Translations under genes and position numbers: made by a program
The notes under the pieces: model-generated
Seen by the model: only the letters and a program-made list of their open reading frames with translations
Database searches by the model: none
Told to the model about the DNA's origin: nothing
Shown: positions 37,219 to 49,513 of the stretch, in pieces
Layout: every line of letters starts with the position of its first letter
How positions within the stretch are numbered: the first letter of the stretch is position 1
Assembly (NCBI GenBank): GCA_905182995.1
Contig: CAJJDP010000077.1
Location: 211,657 to 275,656 of the forward strand
Direction: 5' to 3'
Length of the DNA stretch: 64,000 nt
From: Paramecium octaurelia
Taxonomy: Eukaryota > Ciliophora > Oligohymenophorea > Peniculida > Parameciidae

Positions 37219-38130
37219 ATGGATATTTAGCTCAGATACTAGAATGATTATACAGTCTTTAAAGGAGTGAAATCATATGGGGATCTTGTAAATGAAATCT
37301 AATTAAAATATCCACTCTTGATGGATATTGAATTGACGTATTAAGATGAAGAAGGCGATTTAATTTAGGTCTCAAATACAAGTGATATCAATGCAATAGT
37401 AAGAGTATGATTGATGATTTAAAGACAGATTTAAGTAAAGTGATCCTTTAAATGGATGCTTAAATTGATTATGTAAAGTTGGGAGAATTAGAAAGACTTG
37501 AAAGAGAGGAAGAATGCAAATAGAGAATGCTTTAAGATAGAAGAAATCTATTGTAATATGTATATCTATTTTAAGTAATCATTTAGGAAATTAAAAAAGA
37601 AATGGAAAATTATGAAATATTGAGTTTAGAAAAAAGTGAATTTGAAAGTAAATGCAATGAAGAAATTGAAGAATTAATGGATCGCTGCAAAAAACTGAGA
37701 GATACATAGAGAGAACCTATAATAGATTTTAAAATAATTTTTAATAGTTCAAACATATTAGGTCTCATAAGAGAGAAGGAATCCAATTTATTATTAATGG
37801 AAGTATAATTTGATTTCATGTTTATAGGACAAAACAGGTTTTGACACTTAATTACAGTCAATCCAAAGAGATGTATATGATGCATTTGGACAGCTGTTGT
37901 TCGAAAGAATGTTGGATCATCAGGCTAAGCATAAAAATTGGTTAGAAAAACAATGCTAAATTAACAAGATTAACCAAGAATTGTAGATTTTTGAGATTAA
38001 GAAATAGGAGAAAATTTACAGTTTTGATCGGATTTTGTAAAGATCATTAGAAAATGTGGAGAAAATGAAGGCATAGTTAAATTAACCTCTAAGGAATGAT
38101 GATTATTATTTAGATTCATTTATGTATTGA
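37219..38130 (+). CDS. PB1-domain coiled-coil protein
   Basis: The first ~65 residues are a PB1 domain: MDIQLRYQNDYTVFKGVKSY, then a helix GDLVNEIQLKYPL, then the acidic OPCA-type motif TYQDEEGDLIQVSNTSDINA. PB1 domains form front-to-back heterodimers. A helical coiled-coil region follows (ERLEREEECKQRMLQDRRN, EIEELMDRCKKLRD) to TGA 38128-38130. Introns: 37399-37424 (26 nt), 37560-37586 (27 nt, a multiple of three with no TGA) and 37803-37827 (25 nt). About 277 residues. Partners and pathway are unknown. Confidence 0.75.
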
Positions 38131-38254
38131 TAGATTTGAGTCTTCCATCCTATTGTTAAGATAATTAGTTAAGATTATATAGAAATATTTAAGAATTAGG
38201 AGTGATATGTGAATTAAATACAATGAAATCCGTTTTTATAATATTTTATTAAAA

Positions 38255-41200
38255 ATGAGAAGTTCGGCATTAGTCATATGTATACTAGTGTTGGGAAGTG
38301 GTATTATTGTATAACATTCTAGCCCTGTCTGCTGAATTGGATTTGGGTACATCCTTATTATCTATGGATTTATCTGATGTGGCCCTTCTGGATACCACAT
38401 CGATGAGTTGTTCCACACCCCAGAACGAATTTGAGAGAGTCTCTGCTTAAATGGCAGCTTGGGCTGATATTGTTCAACATAAGGATTCCTTACATCGAGA
38501 CATCGATAGATTAGAAACCATCAAAGAACTCATACAAAAGAGAAAGTTCAAATCATTAGAGAAGTAGTTGAATAAGTTGGAATTGCCAAAAACAGAAAGC
38601 AAAATCGGAGAGCCTATTCTGGCAGAGTTCAGACAGAAGCTTTAAGGATTGAGCAACCCAGAAACTGCTGATGAATGTGAAGCTACTTTGCTCAAATTAT
38701 GCATCTATCTTCTCAAATAATTTAACAGTTGCAGATAACAATGCCAATCTAATCCTGTGACAGTCATCAAAATCAAAGGAAAGATTAAGGACTTATAAGT
38801 TGTCTAATAAGGATGCGGATAACCAGCCCCATGTGAAGATGAACCAGGAGTACCTGATGAACCTGTCCCCGAAGTCCCAGAAGTTCCAGAAGAGAAAGGT
38901 CCAGAAGAGAAGGAAGTTCCCCCTGAAGTTGAACCATAACCACCTGCCCCACCAGGAGAAGAAGAAAAGCCAGAAATCCCTGATGAAAAGGGTCCTGAAG
39001 AGAAGGACGTTCCTCCTGAAGATGAACCTGCTCCCCCTACACCACCTGGAGAGGAAGAGAAACCAGATATTCCTGATGAAAAAGGCCCTGAAGAGAAAGA
39101 AATTCCTCGTGAGGATGAACCTTAACCACCTGCCCCACCAGGAGAGGAAGACAAACCAGAGATTCCTGATGAGAAGGGTCCAGAAGAAAAGGATGTTCCC
39201 CCTGAAGACGAACCATAACCACCTGCTCCACCAGGAGAAGAAGAGAAACCAGAAATCCCTGATGAAAAGGGTCCAGAGGAAAAACATGAAGAAGGTGAAC
39301 CTCCAGTTGAACCAAGTCCTGAAGAGAGTCCTGAAGAGGAAGGAGAGATTCCTGATGAACCACCTGTCAATCCAAATCATGAAGAATCACCTGAAGAATC
39401 AACAGAAGAATGGGTTGAAGAAATTGAAGAGGAATTCGAAGAATTTGAAGAACCACCTATTGTTGCTCCTCCTATTGAACCACCTAGTGCTGTTGAAAAG
39501 GCTTGTTTGAATTCAGTAAACGAGATTGTTTATACATCTTCTGTTGATGAAGCTACTCCATTAGTCAATAAACAATTGGAAGGCGACGATTTAAGTTGTT
39601 ATGGATTTGGATTTTACACTAGATGGCTTTAAGCTTATCCAACATTCTTGGTTCATGGAAGATAATCTGAAAGATATTTCGTTGCAAGAGTTTCTGAATC
39701 TGAACACACAACTGGTGAAGTTACTGATAATGCTTTGAGCGTATACTTGACCAAAGAAGGTTTGGAATTCCAATCATATGACAGTTAAGGATTATCAACA
39801 ACAGTAGTTTAAGTTGGTGACATTGAAGGTAAATGGATTTATGTTTATTATTCATATTGCAATGAAAAAGCAGTTGCAGTTGTAAATGAAGATGGAAAGA
39901 CAACATTGAATGAAATTAATGTTAGCCATGAAAAACCATCTTAATTATATTTCTAATTGGCAGGTCAACAAGGGGATATTCCATCATTCTAAGGTCAATT
40001 CAGATTGGTCTAAGCTAATGTTGGTTAAAGTGTTTTCATTGGAACAGAAACAGAAGCTAATGATTTCGTATTTGCTTGCAATCACTTACCTGAAGAGAAA
40101 TGTGAAAGATAGATCTCAAATCTTCATGATTTCGAATTCCATGGTGCAGATTCCTAATTTGATGCATCATCTGTCGTTGAGAATGCTGATCCAATTTATG
40201 CTTAGGAATATTCAGTTTCTGGTTGGTTCAAATGGTATCCAGTTCAAAATCCAGAATCCTGGTATTCAGCATTCAGATTGACATTGAACAATCTTGCAAC
40301 CAATCAAAATGCTAAATAACTAGGAGATCGAGATTTGGCATTATTTGTAGGAAGTGAAAAGAAGGATTCAGTCTTAGCTTTCACCACATATACCTACTCA
40401 GATTTGTATGGAAATGGCAATCCAACCTATTGGTAAGCCATCCCTTATGAAAAGGATTTGGTCCACTGGCATTATATTTACTTCGGGTTCAGCAGACACA
40501 TCTCTAAAGCTTATGGTTATGTTGAATTCTTCACCAGAAAAGGAGAAGTACACTTTGAAAATGTCAAGCACTTTGATGCTCCTCACAAATACTTGTATGT
40601 CGGACAAGATCAATTCTATAAGTCTTACAGTGGTAAGATCTTCAATCTCCATTACAATCTTTGTGATGGCTCATACAGAGAATTGAAATATGATGAGCAT
40701 TGGGGATACACTCCTAAACCAACTGATCCAGTCCCACCTCCTCCAGCCCCAGTTCCTGAAACCCCATCTGAACCTGCAAGCGAAGAAGAATGGGTTGAAC
40801 CACCCCTCCCAGCTATTCCATCTGAACCAGAAGAGGATGTCCCTTATGAACCTTTACCTGAAGAAAAGTAACTCCCACCTCCATCTGAGAGTGAAGAAGA
40901 AACTCCAGTTGAACCACCTGTTGAACCACCTGTTGAACCAGAAGAAGAAACTCCAAGTCATGAGGAAGAACCAGAAATTCCAGATGAACCTGTACCTGAT
41001 CCTGCACACGAAGAAGAAGCAGAAGTACCTGAGGAATCACCTGTTCCATCAGAACCTGAAGAATCAGTTGAACCACCCGTTGAACCTCCTGTTGAACCAC
41101 CAGTTGAACCAGAAGAAGAGGAGCCAACTCCATCAGAAGAGGAAGAGGAACCTTAACCACCTGCTCCAGTTCCTTAACCAAAGTATTTAATCGTTAATAT

Positions 41201-41498
41201 TTTCATTAGATGCCCACCAACCATTGAAGTTAATAAAGATAATGCTGCTGATATCTTATGTGAATTGTCACATTATTTGGGTGAATTTGCTTAAGGCCAT
41301 GTTCCAGTTGCTGGACCAAGCACAAAGACTGTATGTTTCTGTATGACTTACAATGAAGGTTTGATTAGAATATTATCTTTAGATTATGCTCCACCAACTT
41401 TATTGTAATTGGCATCTAGGATCCCAGGACATCTTTAAATGAATGAACCTAAAGTAGCAGTACCATTATTGAAGAAATTCATAAAGCAAAGATAATGA
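38255..41498 (+). CDS. Large secreted Pro/Glu-rich repeat protein with LamG-like domain
   Basis: Signal peptide MRSSALVICILVLGSALSA, interrupted by a 22-nt intron (38301-38322), then a helical Cys-containing region, then a Pro/Glu repeat tract of 31-residue units (EKGPEEKEVPPE..., 93 nt each). A jelly-roll-like domain follows (VSGWFKWYPVQNPESWYSAF, HYIYFGFSRHISKAYGYVEF, KYLYVGQDQFYKSYSGKIF), a second PE-rich linker, and a C-terminal globular segment (KYLIVNIFIRCPPTIEVNKD) ending at TGA 41496-41498. About 1,070 residues. Codons are more GC-rich than in the neighbours, and Gln uses TAA/CAA, suggesting strong expression. Likely a surface, secretory-granule or extracellular matrix component; identity unknown. 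Confidence 0.8.
38895..39280 (+). repeat. 93-nt in-frame tandem repeat (31-residue Pro/Glu unit)
   Basis: About four units in register at 38895, 38988, 39081 and 39174, with a partial fifth from 39267. Each encodes KGPEEK, then VPPE-EPQPPAPPGEE, then KPEIPDE. Units differ at scattered third positions and a few residues. The antisense strand is open across it but only encodes a Trp/Phe-rich artefact. Confidence 0.9.
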
Positions 41499-41516
41499 AT
41501 ATTTTTAATATTAAAA

Positions 41517-42206
41517 ATGGCTAATCAATTAGATACAATTTCATTTTCTACTTAATAAAGACTTCATTAATATACTCCTTCGATTGATTCTCATAAATCC
41601 AATAAACAACATTAACATCCTTAGAATTTGGATGCCCATCAAATCAACAAGGAAATTCAATTCATTGCCGATTATGCATTGAAATTAATTAAAACTACTT
41701 AGCCATCTTCTGATAAATATAAGTACATAATTAGAATTGCAGAAATCAGTATGAAAGCAAGAGAAGTGGATAACAATAAAAAATTATTGGATGACATTGT
41801 TGAAGAATTATCTATAATTATAACTCACTGTTTGAAATCAAAAACTGTTTAATTATTGCTCACTAGACTAATTTAATTGTATAAAAAAAAGCAAGCTTGC
41901 TTTATTAATAGTGATAAAAATATCAAAAAATTTGCATAATATTTTAATAATAAACCGAAAAATCCACACTCAATAATCACCAATTAAATTGATTCACCAA
42001 GATTGAATATTTAAATCTAAAAATCTTACTCTCCTACATCTCTGTATCGGAATTCCAGAATTACTTAAACTAAAGAATATAAATTTCCAATTTAGCCTCG
42101 TCAATTAGAGGATCCATATAATTTAAATTCTGAACATCTAAAAGCCTTATTAAGTCCAACCATGAATTATCAGAGACAAAGGAATTATTATCTTTCCAAA
42201 TATTGA
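41517..42206 (+). CDS. Hypothetical protein
   Basis: Uninterrupted 229-residue frame, MANQLDTISFSTQQRLHQYT to TGA 42204-42206. A central helical segment (EIQFIADYALKLIKTTQPSS, EVDNNKKLLDDIVEELSIII) is flanked by basic, Asn/Gln/Ser-rich tails. No signal peptide, membrane helix or known domain. The start lies only 18 bp after the stop of the secreted repeat protein, leaving almost no room for a 3' UTR plus promoter. Confidence 0.65.
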
Positions 42207-42317
42207 TTATTAAGTTTTATAATGTAATACTTTAAAAACAGTTTATAATTCTAACAACATAGTCATAATTTATTATAAACTCAAATTATAGATAATAAAT
42301 GTAATTTTATTATTAAA

Positions 42318-44177
42318 TCAATTTATATTCCTAAACATCTCTTTTATTGTATTCTACTCTTCAGGATTGTCGATCACGTACATATTACTGACATTATATT
42401 TGGATTCCCTTTGAGAATGAACTTATTTCTAACTGAAGGTCAAACAAGCACAATAGAGAATTATTGCGGTAACCACTAAACCAGCAGAAACTCCTATGAT
42501 AATGTAAGGAGCATCCTTTGGATATACCTTCCAATAGGGCAATATCTCAATGCTTTCAACTTTAATACTCCCTGAAACTGTATACCCTGAATTAGCATTC
42601 GAAGTTGTTTGGTTATCTGTTTATAACAATCTTCTTAACAACATTCTTCTTCTACTATCAGTCACAGCGTTATCATCAACATCTCTTTCAATCAATTAGG
42701 CTGTGAGTTATATTGTACAGTTCTACACTGCAAATGGCACAGTAAACTTATAAATGATAGCAGTCATATTTTTTTCGCTTTCATCCTATGATTTTAAATT
42801 AATATATGTTCCATTACCAAGAGCAATTGCACTAACTAATTGAAATTTGAAATCAGCCCCAAAATCTATGTATTTATTGTCAAGCATCACCAAAATGTAA
42901 AAGGGATCATTTAAATATAATACTTAAGGTTCAGTATAGAATGACCTACAAGTTGAACTCTCACATAATAGTACTTTGCCTTCAACTTTTGTTGACGCTT
43001 CACCAAGATAGATTGAGGAGGTCAAAACCTAAAATTCTACTTAATTAGATGATATCTCTCCTGTAACCAGAATTTCACTATTATTGGTTTAATAATAGAA
43101 TTCTTAAGTCCATGTCATATTCACTAAATCTACTGTAGTATTTTTCAATTATAAAAGGAATTCAAAAAGACATGAATATCCTGGTTTTCCAGAAATGGGT
43201 AGAATCAATTAGTATAGACAGCCAGCACTTGATAATGTACTTTATTAAATTTTAAAACCATATTAATAAATATCCAAACCTGAGTTAGATCCATCAATAT
43301 AGTTGCTGTTTATTTTATTCATTGTGAATTTCACCTAATGACATTCATTTATTTTAATATTCTTTAATACTATACCATATAGTGAATTTTATTCTGAGAT
43401 CCAACCAACTGAGATTTTATTAGCTGTTATGCTGCCAGCATCATAGTAACAATAGTCAGATATGCAGGCTCCTCGATAGAGCCTTCCTTTTTCGCATGAT
43501 GTACATTCAGTATATGATAAGCAAGTACTGCAACCTTCAGAACAAGTTGATCTATCAAATACTGAAATGTTAGTCACCAAAAACTTTCCTGCAAAATCAG
43601 TTGCATCTGAGTAGGCTTCGAAGACTATTCTGAAAGGTTTTGTAGAATTAGGTCTGATGTGAACTCTAACCTTATTTATGAATATAAAATATACTTTTGT
43701 CCAAGTGTTCTCAGCGAGACTGTTAATAGTAACAAATTATGCATATTTATTTGTTTGATTTACTCCAGAGGTTATCACACTTATATCTTCTGCAGCAATC
43801 CAATAAAATTCATCTTCGTCATTTGTCCAACCTATAACAATTCCTGTATTAGGACTTTTAGATGAAGGATGGCTGGAAGCATAATAAGCAAATTCCAAAG
43901 TGGCTACGTCTTCTTCGCTTGTGAAATTTAAACTAGACTGAATTGGTCTAGTAAAACAATCACCTCCAAAAGTAAGTTTAGTTATCACCATACAATTTTA
44001 TGGTCTTCCAAATGCAGTACATGGCACAATTAGGCAATTATGCGTACTTTGTATATCCGATTCATTTTTTGAAGTAATAAATGTTGAAATGTGTTCATTG
44101 AAATTGAAGAATGTAGGGGTTTATAATTATTATCCTAGTACTACCTCAAATCCAAAGAGAATAATTTAGAACAGCAT
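42318..44177 (-). CDS. Type I membrane protein with Cys-rich ectodomain
   Basis: Start ATG complementing 44175-44177 gives a signal peptide (MLFQIILFGFEVVLG). The ectodomain has a lectin-like beta region (MVITKLTFGGDCFTRP, IVIGWTNDEDEFYWIAAEDI) and an EGF/furin-like Cys module (CSEGCSTCLSYTECTSCEKG). Near the C-terminus, PYIIIGVSAGLVVTAIILYC is a single transmembrane helix followed by a short cytoplasmic tail, with the stop complementing 42318-42320. About 615 residues; the middle third was followed less closely and may hold short introns. A cell-surface receptor or adhesion role is inferred. Confidence 0.7.
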
Positions 44178-44924
44178 TAAATTTAATATATAATTATGAA
44201 TCAAATAGGGTGCATAATCCAACAATTAGAAAAAAAATACCAAATATTCTATTTGAATTATCTAATTGATTTTCTATTGTCTTGCAACTATATCTATCTA
44301 AAATGGGTTTATATTTTTTAATTTTACAAAGTAACTCAAATTTTATTAGATTTCCTAATTCAATCAATTAGAACTGTATTATCTTTTATAAATTGCCATT
44401 TCAAAACTCTTCTAATTAATTCATATTTCTTTCCATCTTACTCTATTAATCTCTTCTTAAATCATACCTAGTGGCTTATTAATTAGCTTCTAGCAATAAA
44501 TTATTCGCCATTTTAATTGCGCAATTATCAAAATTTAATAAACCATTTTAATTAATCGAAGATCTTATAAAAATGAATATAATTTAGAGTTATTGATGTA
44601 TTAATATATACATAATTTGAGATTACTTAGATGATGATTAATTAAACTACTAACTCAGAGATTCCTTATACAAATGTAATTGTTTCTCTTATTCCTTTGT
44701 TTAACAAAAAAATTAGTGTATGATAAGATTAAGTAAACCTATGATTTGAATATATTATAGATAGTCTCAGCAATATGATTTATTATTATTGTATTTTCAA
44801 TTTTTATGTTAATTTTATATCAATTTAAATAAAAATTTTAATTCTATTTTATTAATTTATAATTCATATATCCAAATTTCTAATTCTTAAATATTAACAT
44901 AAGTTAAAATCAAACTTTAATGGA
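44178..44924. other. Unassigned stretch, possible small minus-strand gene
   Basis: A minus-strand ATG complementing 44509-44511 opens a credible start (MANNLLLEANQQATRYDLRR), but a TGA follows after 36 codons and I could not find an intron that continues it; open, coding-like fragments occur further down in the same direction. The rest (44512-44924) is AT-rich with no feature seen. Confidence 0.3.
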
Positions 44925-45440
44925 ATGATATCTATCATCATTTGTGTACTTCTCATAATCTTCAGCAATTCAAAAATTAGTATTATTTTATATGAGAAAC
45001 TCCGCTCAATAAGTAATACCAAAATCCTTATATGTTTAAACTACATTAGTCAAATATCCATATACTTTCTAATGTTTATCTATCATTACCAATTTACTTC
45101 CGCTTCTTTGTTGAAATCTTAAAGATAATAATATGAATTTTTGTAAAATTTATAATAAACTAATATTTATTTATAAAACTCCATAAATAAAATTAATGTT
45201 AACCAAAATATTTACACCTAAACAATTTATGTTGGTTTCAGAAACTAAATTATACTAATAAAGCAATTAGATCAATCAATTTACTTTCTAACATCACTTA
45301 TCCAAATATTCCAATTAATAAACATGTTTAAATTATAATAGTCGATATTAATTTTGGAAGTTTTCTTCAAATTAAAATACATATTAAGAAAGATCTACTT
45401 CAAATTCTAATTAAGAATTACAAAAAACATCAAAAGCTGA
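44925..45440 (+). CDS. Open frame of uncertain reality
   Basis: 171-residue frame from ATG 44925 (MISIIICVLLIIFSNSKI, signal-peptide-like) to TGA 45438-45440, rich in Ile/Leu/Gln/Asn. Against it, the opposite strand also shows a coherent piece (SGSKLVMIDKHQKVYGYLTN) over the same bases, so one of the two is a shadow and I cannot decide which. It ends 16 bp before the next gene. Confidence 0.25.
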
Positions 45441-45456
45441 TACTAAACTATCAGAA

Positions 45457-45840
45457 ATGTCATTTTTCAATTTTTTTAATAAAAGCAAAAGCAATATTGA
45501 AGAAAAATAGAAACAAATAAAAAGCAAAAATTATTTAGAGCAAATGAAGAATTCCTAATTAAATTATTTGCTTTAAGAATAAGTTTCTAAATTAAAGGAT
45601 GTTGGGAAAGCATCCTATAAATATTTTTTAATAGGAATATTTGTTTTAGGTTTTGCTTATTCGATACCAAAATCAATCTCAACCTTTCTTGCCACAAAAA
45701 TGGCAATTTCAACTCAATTATCTATAGAAAACCTAAAGAAAGAGAATGAATTGCTAAAAAGCAAATTGGAACTAGTAAAAAATAAAATAGAAGCTGAAAG
45801 TACAAAAATTAATGATTTGAAATAGAATAATATATAGTGA
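45457..45840 (+). CDS. Small membrane/coiled-coil protein
   Basis: Uninterrupted 127-residue frame, MSFFNFFNKSKSNIEEKQKQ to TGA 45838-45840. A basic coiled N-terminal third is followed by one hydrophobic segment (YFLIGIFVLGFAYSIPKSIS) and a C-terminal coiled coil (ENLKKENELLKSKLELVKNK). Could be a tail-anchored or mitochondrial-type membrane scaffold. It converges on the SP-RING gene with 34 bp between stops. Confidence 0.6.
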
Positions 45841-45874
45841 ACCTTCTATGCATATTTAATGTTTTAATTTAATC

Positions 45875-47976
45875 TCACTGATCTTTGTAATTTAAAGATC
45901 TAACCTATCCTCTATTTATTTTAATTTGTTCATCATTCATATCCACTTACATTGAAAATAATTTAAAATTATAACTCTTCATTTCCGAATTTACATCGTT
46001 ATTTATCCTCTCGACCTCTTAATCCACATTAATTTCAAGACCTCTAGCAGTATGAACTGCTTGTAAGTTTTCAGTAATATTTTAGCTCATTTAAATAAGT
46101 TATTACTACCTTCCCATTACAATTCTTGGTTAGAATGCTTCTTAATACTCTTAGTCTGTTAATAAATCTATAAATCCTACATTAAACCTTCCCTCATTGA
46201 TAATCGTTCGATCGAATCCGCTATCTGCTTCAGAACTATTCTATCTTTGATAAACTAGAATGAACTTGCCTTCTTCAAAATTATATTTAAATTTTTCAGG
46301 ATAGACATTATCCTTCCTTAATTATTATAAAGCTTCTCCAAGGGCTTCATGATAAAAAACACTAGTTGTAAATTTTTTCACAGGATATTGACTACAATAT
46401 TCTTAACAACGACATAATTGAAGTCCCTCAGCAGGAATTTGGAATTAACACTCAGCCAATTTTTCATAAAATGATTCAAAATCTATATAAGAATTCTTTT
46501 TGCAGTTCTTGATTATTAATGGGTACTGAAGTCGTCTATTTGGATTTACAGTACATTTCAATGCGCTAAACTTAACTTCTTTTATAAATTCACCATTGCT
46601 ATCCTTTTTCTATTTCAAAATTTATGTATAGCTCTTTTTACTAAACTTTTATTTGGATAGAAATTCATCCAACATATATTGTTTTCCATCATAATCAAAT
46701 AATTTATTATCATTGATGCTAGAGTCTTTAAACATTCTAGAAATGATATTTTAATCAAAGTAAATCAGGTTATTCAACTATCCTGTGCTAGTCTGAAGAA
46801 CATTCTTGCAAATTGGGCATTATATTGAAGTAGAGCGAAGTTAAGATTTTTTTTCTTTGAAAAAATAAGCAACATAAGACCTAATATCTGCACATCGGTT
46901 AAAATCTGGGCATTTGATGCATCTAACAGGAAATTCAACTTATTTTGAATTAATTGGATCGGTCAAATTAATTTTTCTTACTTAATACTTCTATTGATTT
47001 AACTTTGTTTAAATATCATCACTTAGATTTAATTATATAATCGATTGTATTTAAAGCATTATAGATTTGTATGTTGCATCATCAAAATTTGGGGATATAT
47101 CTTAAATGTAAAGATCCTTATTTTAGAAATCATTTTTAAATGTGTTCTTTTTAAGGTCATATTGAAATTTAAATTAGATCGATGGAGCAGAGTTTAAAAT
47201 ATCTAATAATTCTTAATCTATAAATAATGAATTCAACATAAGTGAGAAAGTCGAAATATCTATTTTATTTTCACAACCAGGATAATGACAATGAAAAACA
47301 ATACTTTAATCATTAATATCTGTCACCATTTCAACGTCTTGTCTATTTTGTCCACAGTTCTACTAATACCTTAGAATGCTTGTTAACTCGTAACATGCAG
47401 GATGTTGACAATTTAATATTCTTGTAGGAATAGTGATTTTAATCTTGTCTAATAAGCAATAAGCCCAGAAATCATAGTAGGATCCTTAAAAACCTAAATT
47501 TTTAATCAAAGTCGAAATTGAATTCGAGATATGATATTTATTATAAAGTGCACTGATAAAATTCTTATGTTCAATATTTTGTTAGTTGTTAAAAATGGTA
47601 TCTGTATAGAATTTCTTCCTCTAATATTTGTGGGTCAGTATTCCTTCGATGACTTAGACAATTTAAGTTAATGGATGAAATTTTTCTCGCACAATTCCTC
47701 TGATGTCTTTTCTAAGATCTTATATTGAATATGCTTTTTTTCCACAAGTACATTAGGCAAATCCTCTTTCCCTTATTTATTATAATGCTTATGAAAAACT
47801 TAATATATCATGATTTTAAATATGAATACAATCTTTTGTTATTGTCTATTCTAATTAAGTATAAATGATACTGGTTATTAAACAGGATCAATGCCACTCT
47901 TTATCAACTCTACAACATCGAAGTAGATTTTCGATAAATTAGCATTCGGTATGACTTAGTATTGAATTGCGTCCAT
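45875..47976 (-). CDS. SP-RING (Siz/PIAS-type) SUMO-ligase-like protein
   Basis: Start ATG complementing 47974-47976 (MDAIQYQVIPNANLSKIYFD); one 31-nt intron (47799-47829). Two Cys/His clusters are seen. The first is IPTRILNCQHPACYELTSIL followed by FHCHYPGCENKIDIS. The second is INLTDPINSKQVEFPVRCIK followed by CADIRSYVAYF and QCPICKNVLQ, the normal MIZ/SP-RING order (L.DP, P.R, C...C, CP.C). SP-RING proteins promote SUMO transfer from Ubc9. A third Cys-containing region (KCTVNPNRRLQYPLIIKNCK) lies further on. About 690 residues, stop complementing 45875-45877. Duplicated or divergent SP-RING modules in one protein are unusual. Confidence 0.7.
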
Positions 47977-48209
47977 TTTTCGTTTAATAGAAATAAAATA
48001 ATATATCAATTTTCATTTGCCCCGTTTATTGGAGAAATAAATTTACTTATTTATTCGTTTATGATAATATTGATTTTACATGTTCTTTAAAACATTTAAG
48101 TAATAATTTTTAAATCTTAAAATTATTTATACAATAATATGTTTATGAAAGAAGACTCTTTATCACATGTTTCGTTAATTTATTTTAATAATAGTAATAA
48201 AATTCAAAC

Positions 48210-49232
48210 TCAGGTTATGAAGATTTCAACAAATTCTTCTATTTTCTATTTACAAATTGGACATTTTGAGATATTTAATACTTATTTACAACTTTAGCAT
48301 AATACCATATGTTTGCACGGTAAATGTATAATGTTTTTAGGTTATTGAAAACAATTTTAACATTCAAAATTATTAATTACAATATGTTTAAGTCCTCTTA
48401 GTTTCTATTATCTATATATTTATCTATAACTAAGTAATTTTTAGATCACTGTCTTGGAATTTTTTGTAAACCAATAAAATAAAAACAATATTGCTATTAG
48501 TAGAATAATAATTTAAAAATTCTTGAATCTTATTTATGTTTCAATAAATCTAAGTAACTATCTTTTGTCTCTTAAAATGTGTTTTGGATTTTACAAAAAT
48601 AGTTTATTTAAATATTTATCAAGAAATATTTCTCCATAAATAACATAGGAGTCTCCTGCCAATATACCATATTCTCTTTCTAATTGTCCTATTGAAAACC
48701 CTCTAAACGGCATCTTTTCTGACCTAGTTTAATTCACTGTTCTAAGAATAAAATTTGTGATTCTTTGGAAAATCGATAATTTTTTTGGATAAAAGATGTC
48801 TTATATATGAGTTAGTGAAGCTTGGCAATTAAAATTTGTGCTTCTTAATATATCAACTGAAAATTTAGAATCAGCAATGCTTATCTGAGTGACACCTTTG
48901 GAAGTAATTTTCTTCAACTTTTTTCTATTACAATAAGGATTTCATTACATATTATTATTGTATAGATCATATATTCTTTTTTGGCTCCAAATTAATGGGA
49001 ATTTTGAAGCTAAAGGCTTTTAAGAAATTAATTCCCCAGAAACAAACACCTTAATCTTAGTCCTTTTTTCCTAGTTCAAATGATGGATTAATTATGTTGG
49101 AGTGAACTATTTAACTAATTGATAGGATTTATATTTGTCTTTGAGCATACTAAGAGAGTGGAGAACTTTTGATAATGCTGCACTTAATCCCAAAATTCCA
49201 GAGAGTGATAATAATGTCCTATATTCCTCCAT
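48210..49232 (-). CDS. MUL1/GIDE-like membrane RING E3 ubiquitin ligase
   Basis: Start ATG complementing 49230-49232 (MEEYRTLLSLSGILGLSAAL, an N-terminal membrane segment). A GIDE-type beta domain follows (IKVFVSGELISQKPLASKFP, then GILAGDSYVIYGEIFL), then a second membrane helix (FQIIILLIAILFLFYWFTK), and a C-terminal C3HC4 RING: FECQNC, HLPCKHMVLCQSCK, CPICKQKIEEF. One 24-nt intron (48925-48948). About 330 residues, like human MUL1/MULAN, which sits in the outer mitochondrial (and chloroplast, in plant SP1) membrane. The stop complements 48210-48212. Between this gene and the SP-RING start lie 233 bp with no feature seen. Confidence 0.75.
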
Positions 49233-49513
49233 TAGGGAATTTATTAATAAAATAATAATTAAGAATTAATTCAACTATTCAGAAAGCTTATGGCTATTAT
49301 ATGTTAAGCAATTTGTGGTTATCTTACCATGATTGATTATAATATTTATTTCATTAATTGTTTGTTTTTAAACATCATCCATAAAGATCTGGATGAGTAT
49401 TTTTAATAATTTTATTAATTGCACAATGTAAATGAGAAAAATAAATAACTAAAAATCAGGTGAATTTTACGCTCACTTATATTATTTATTTTTAGTAAAT
49501 ATTTTTAAGACTT

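Noticed and set aside
38793..39380. A 195-codon minus-strand frame rich in Trp and Phe opposite the Pro/Glu repeat.
   Set aside because: It is the antisense of CC/GAA-rich repeat codons, has no start context or domain, and the + frame has a signal peptide and continues for 1,070 codons.
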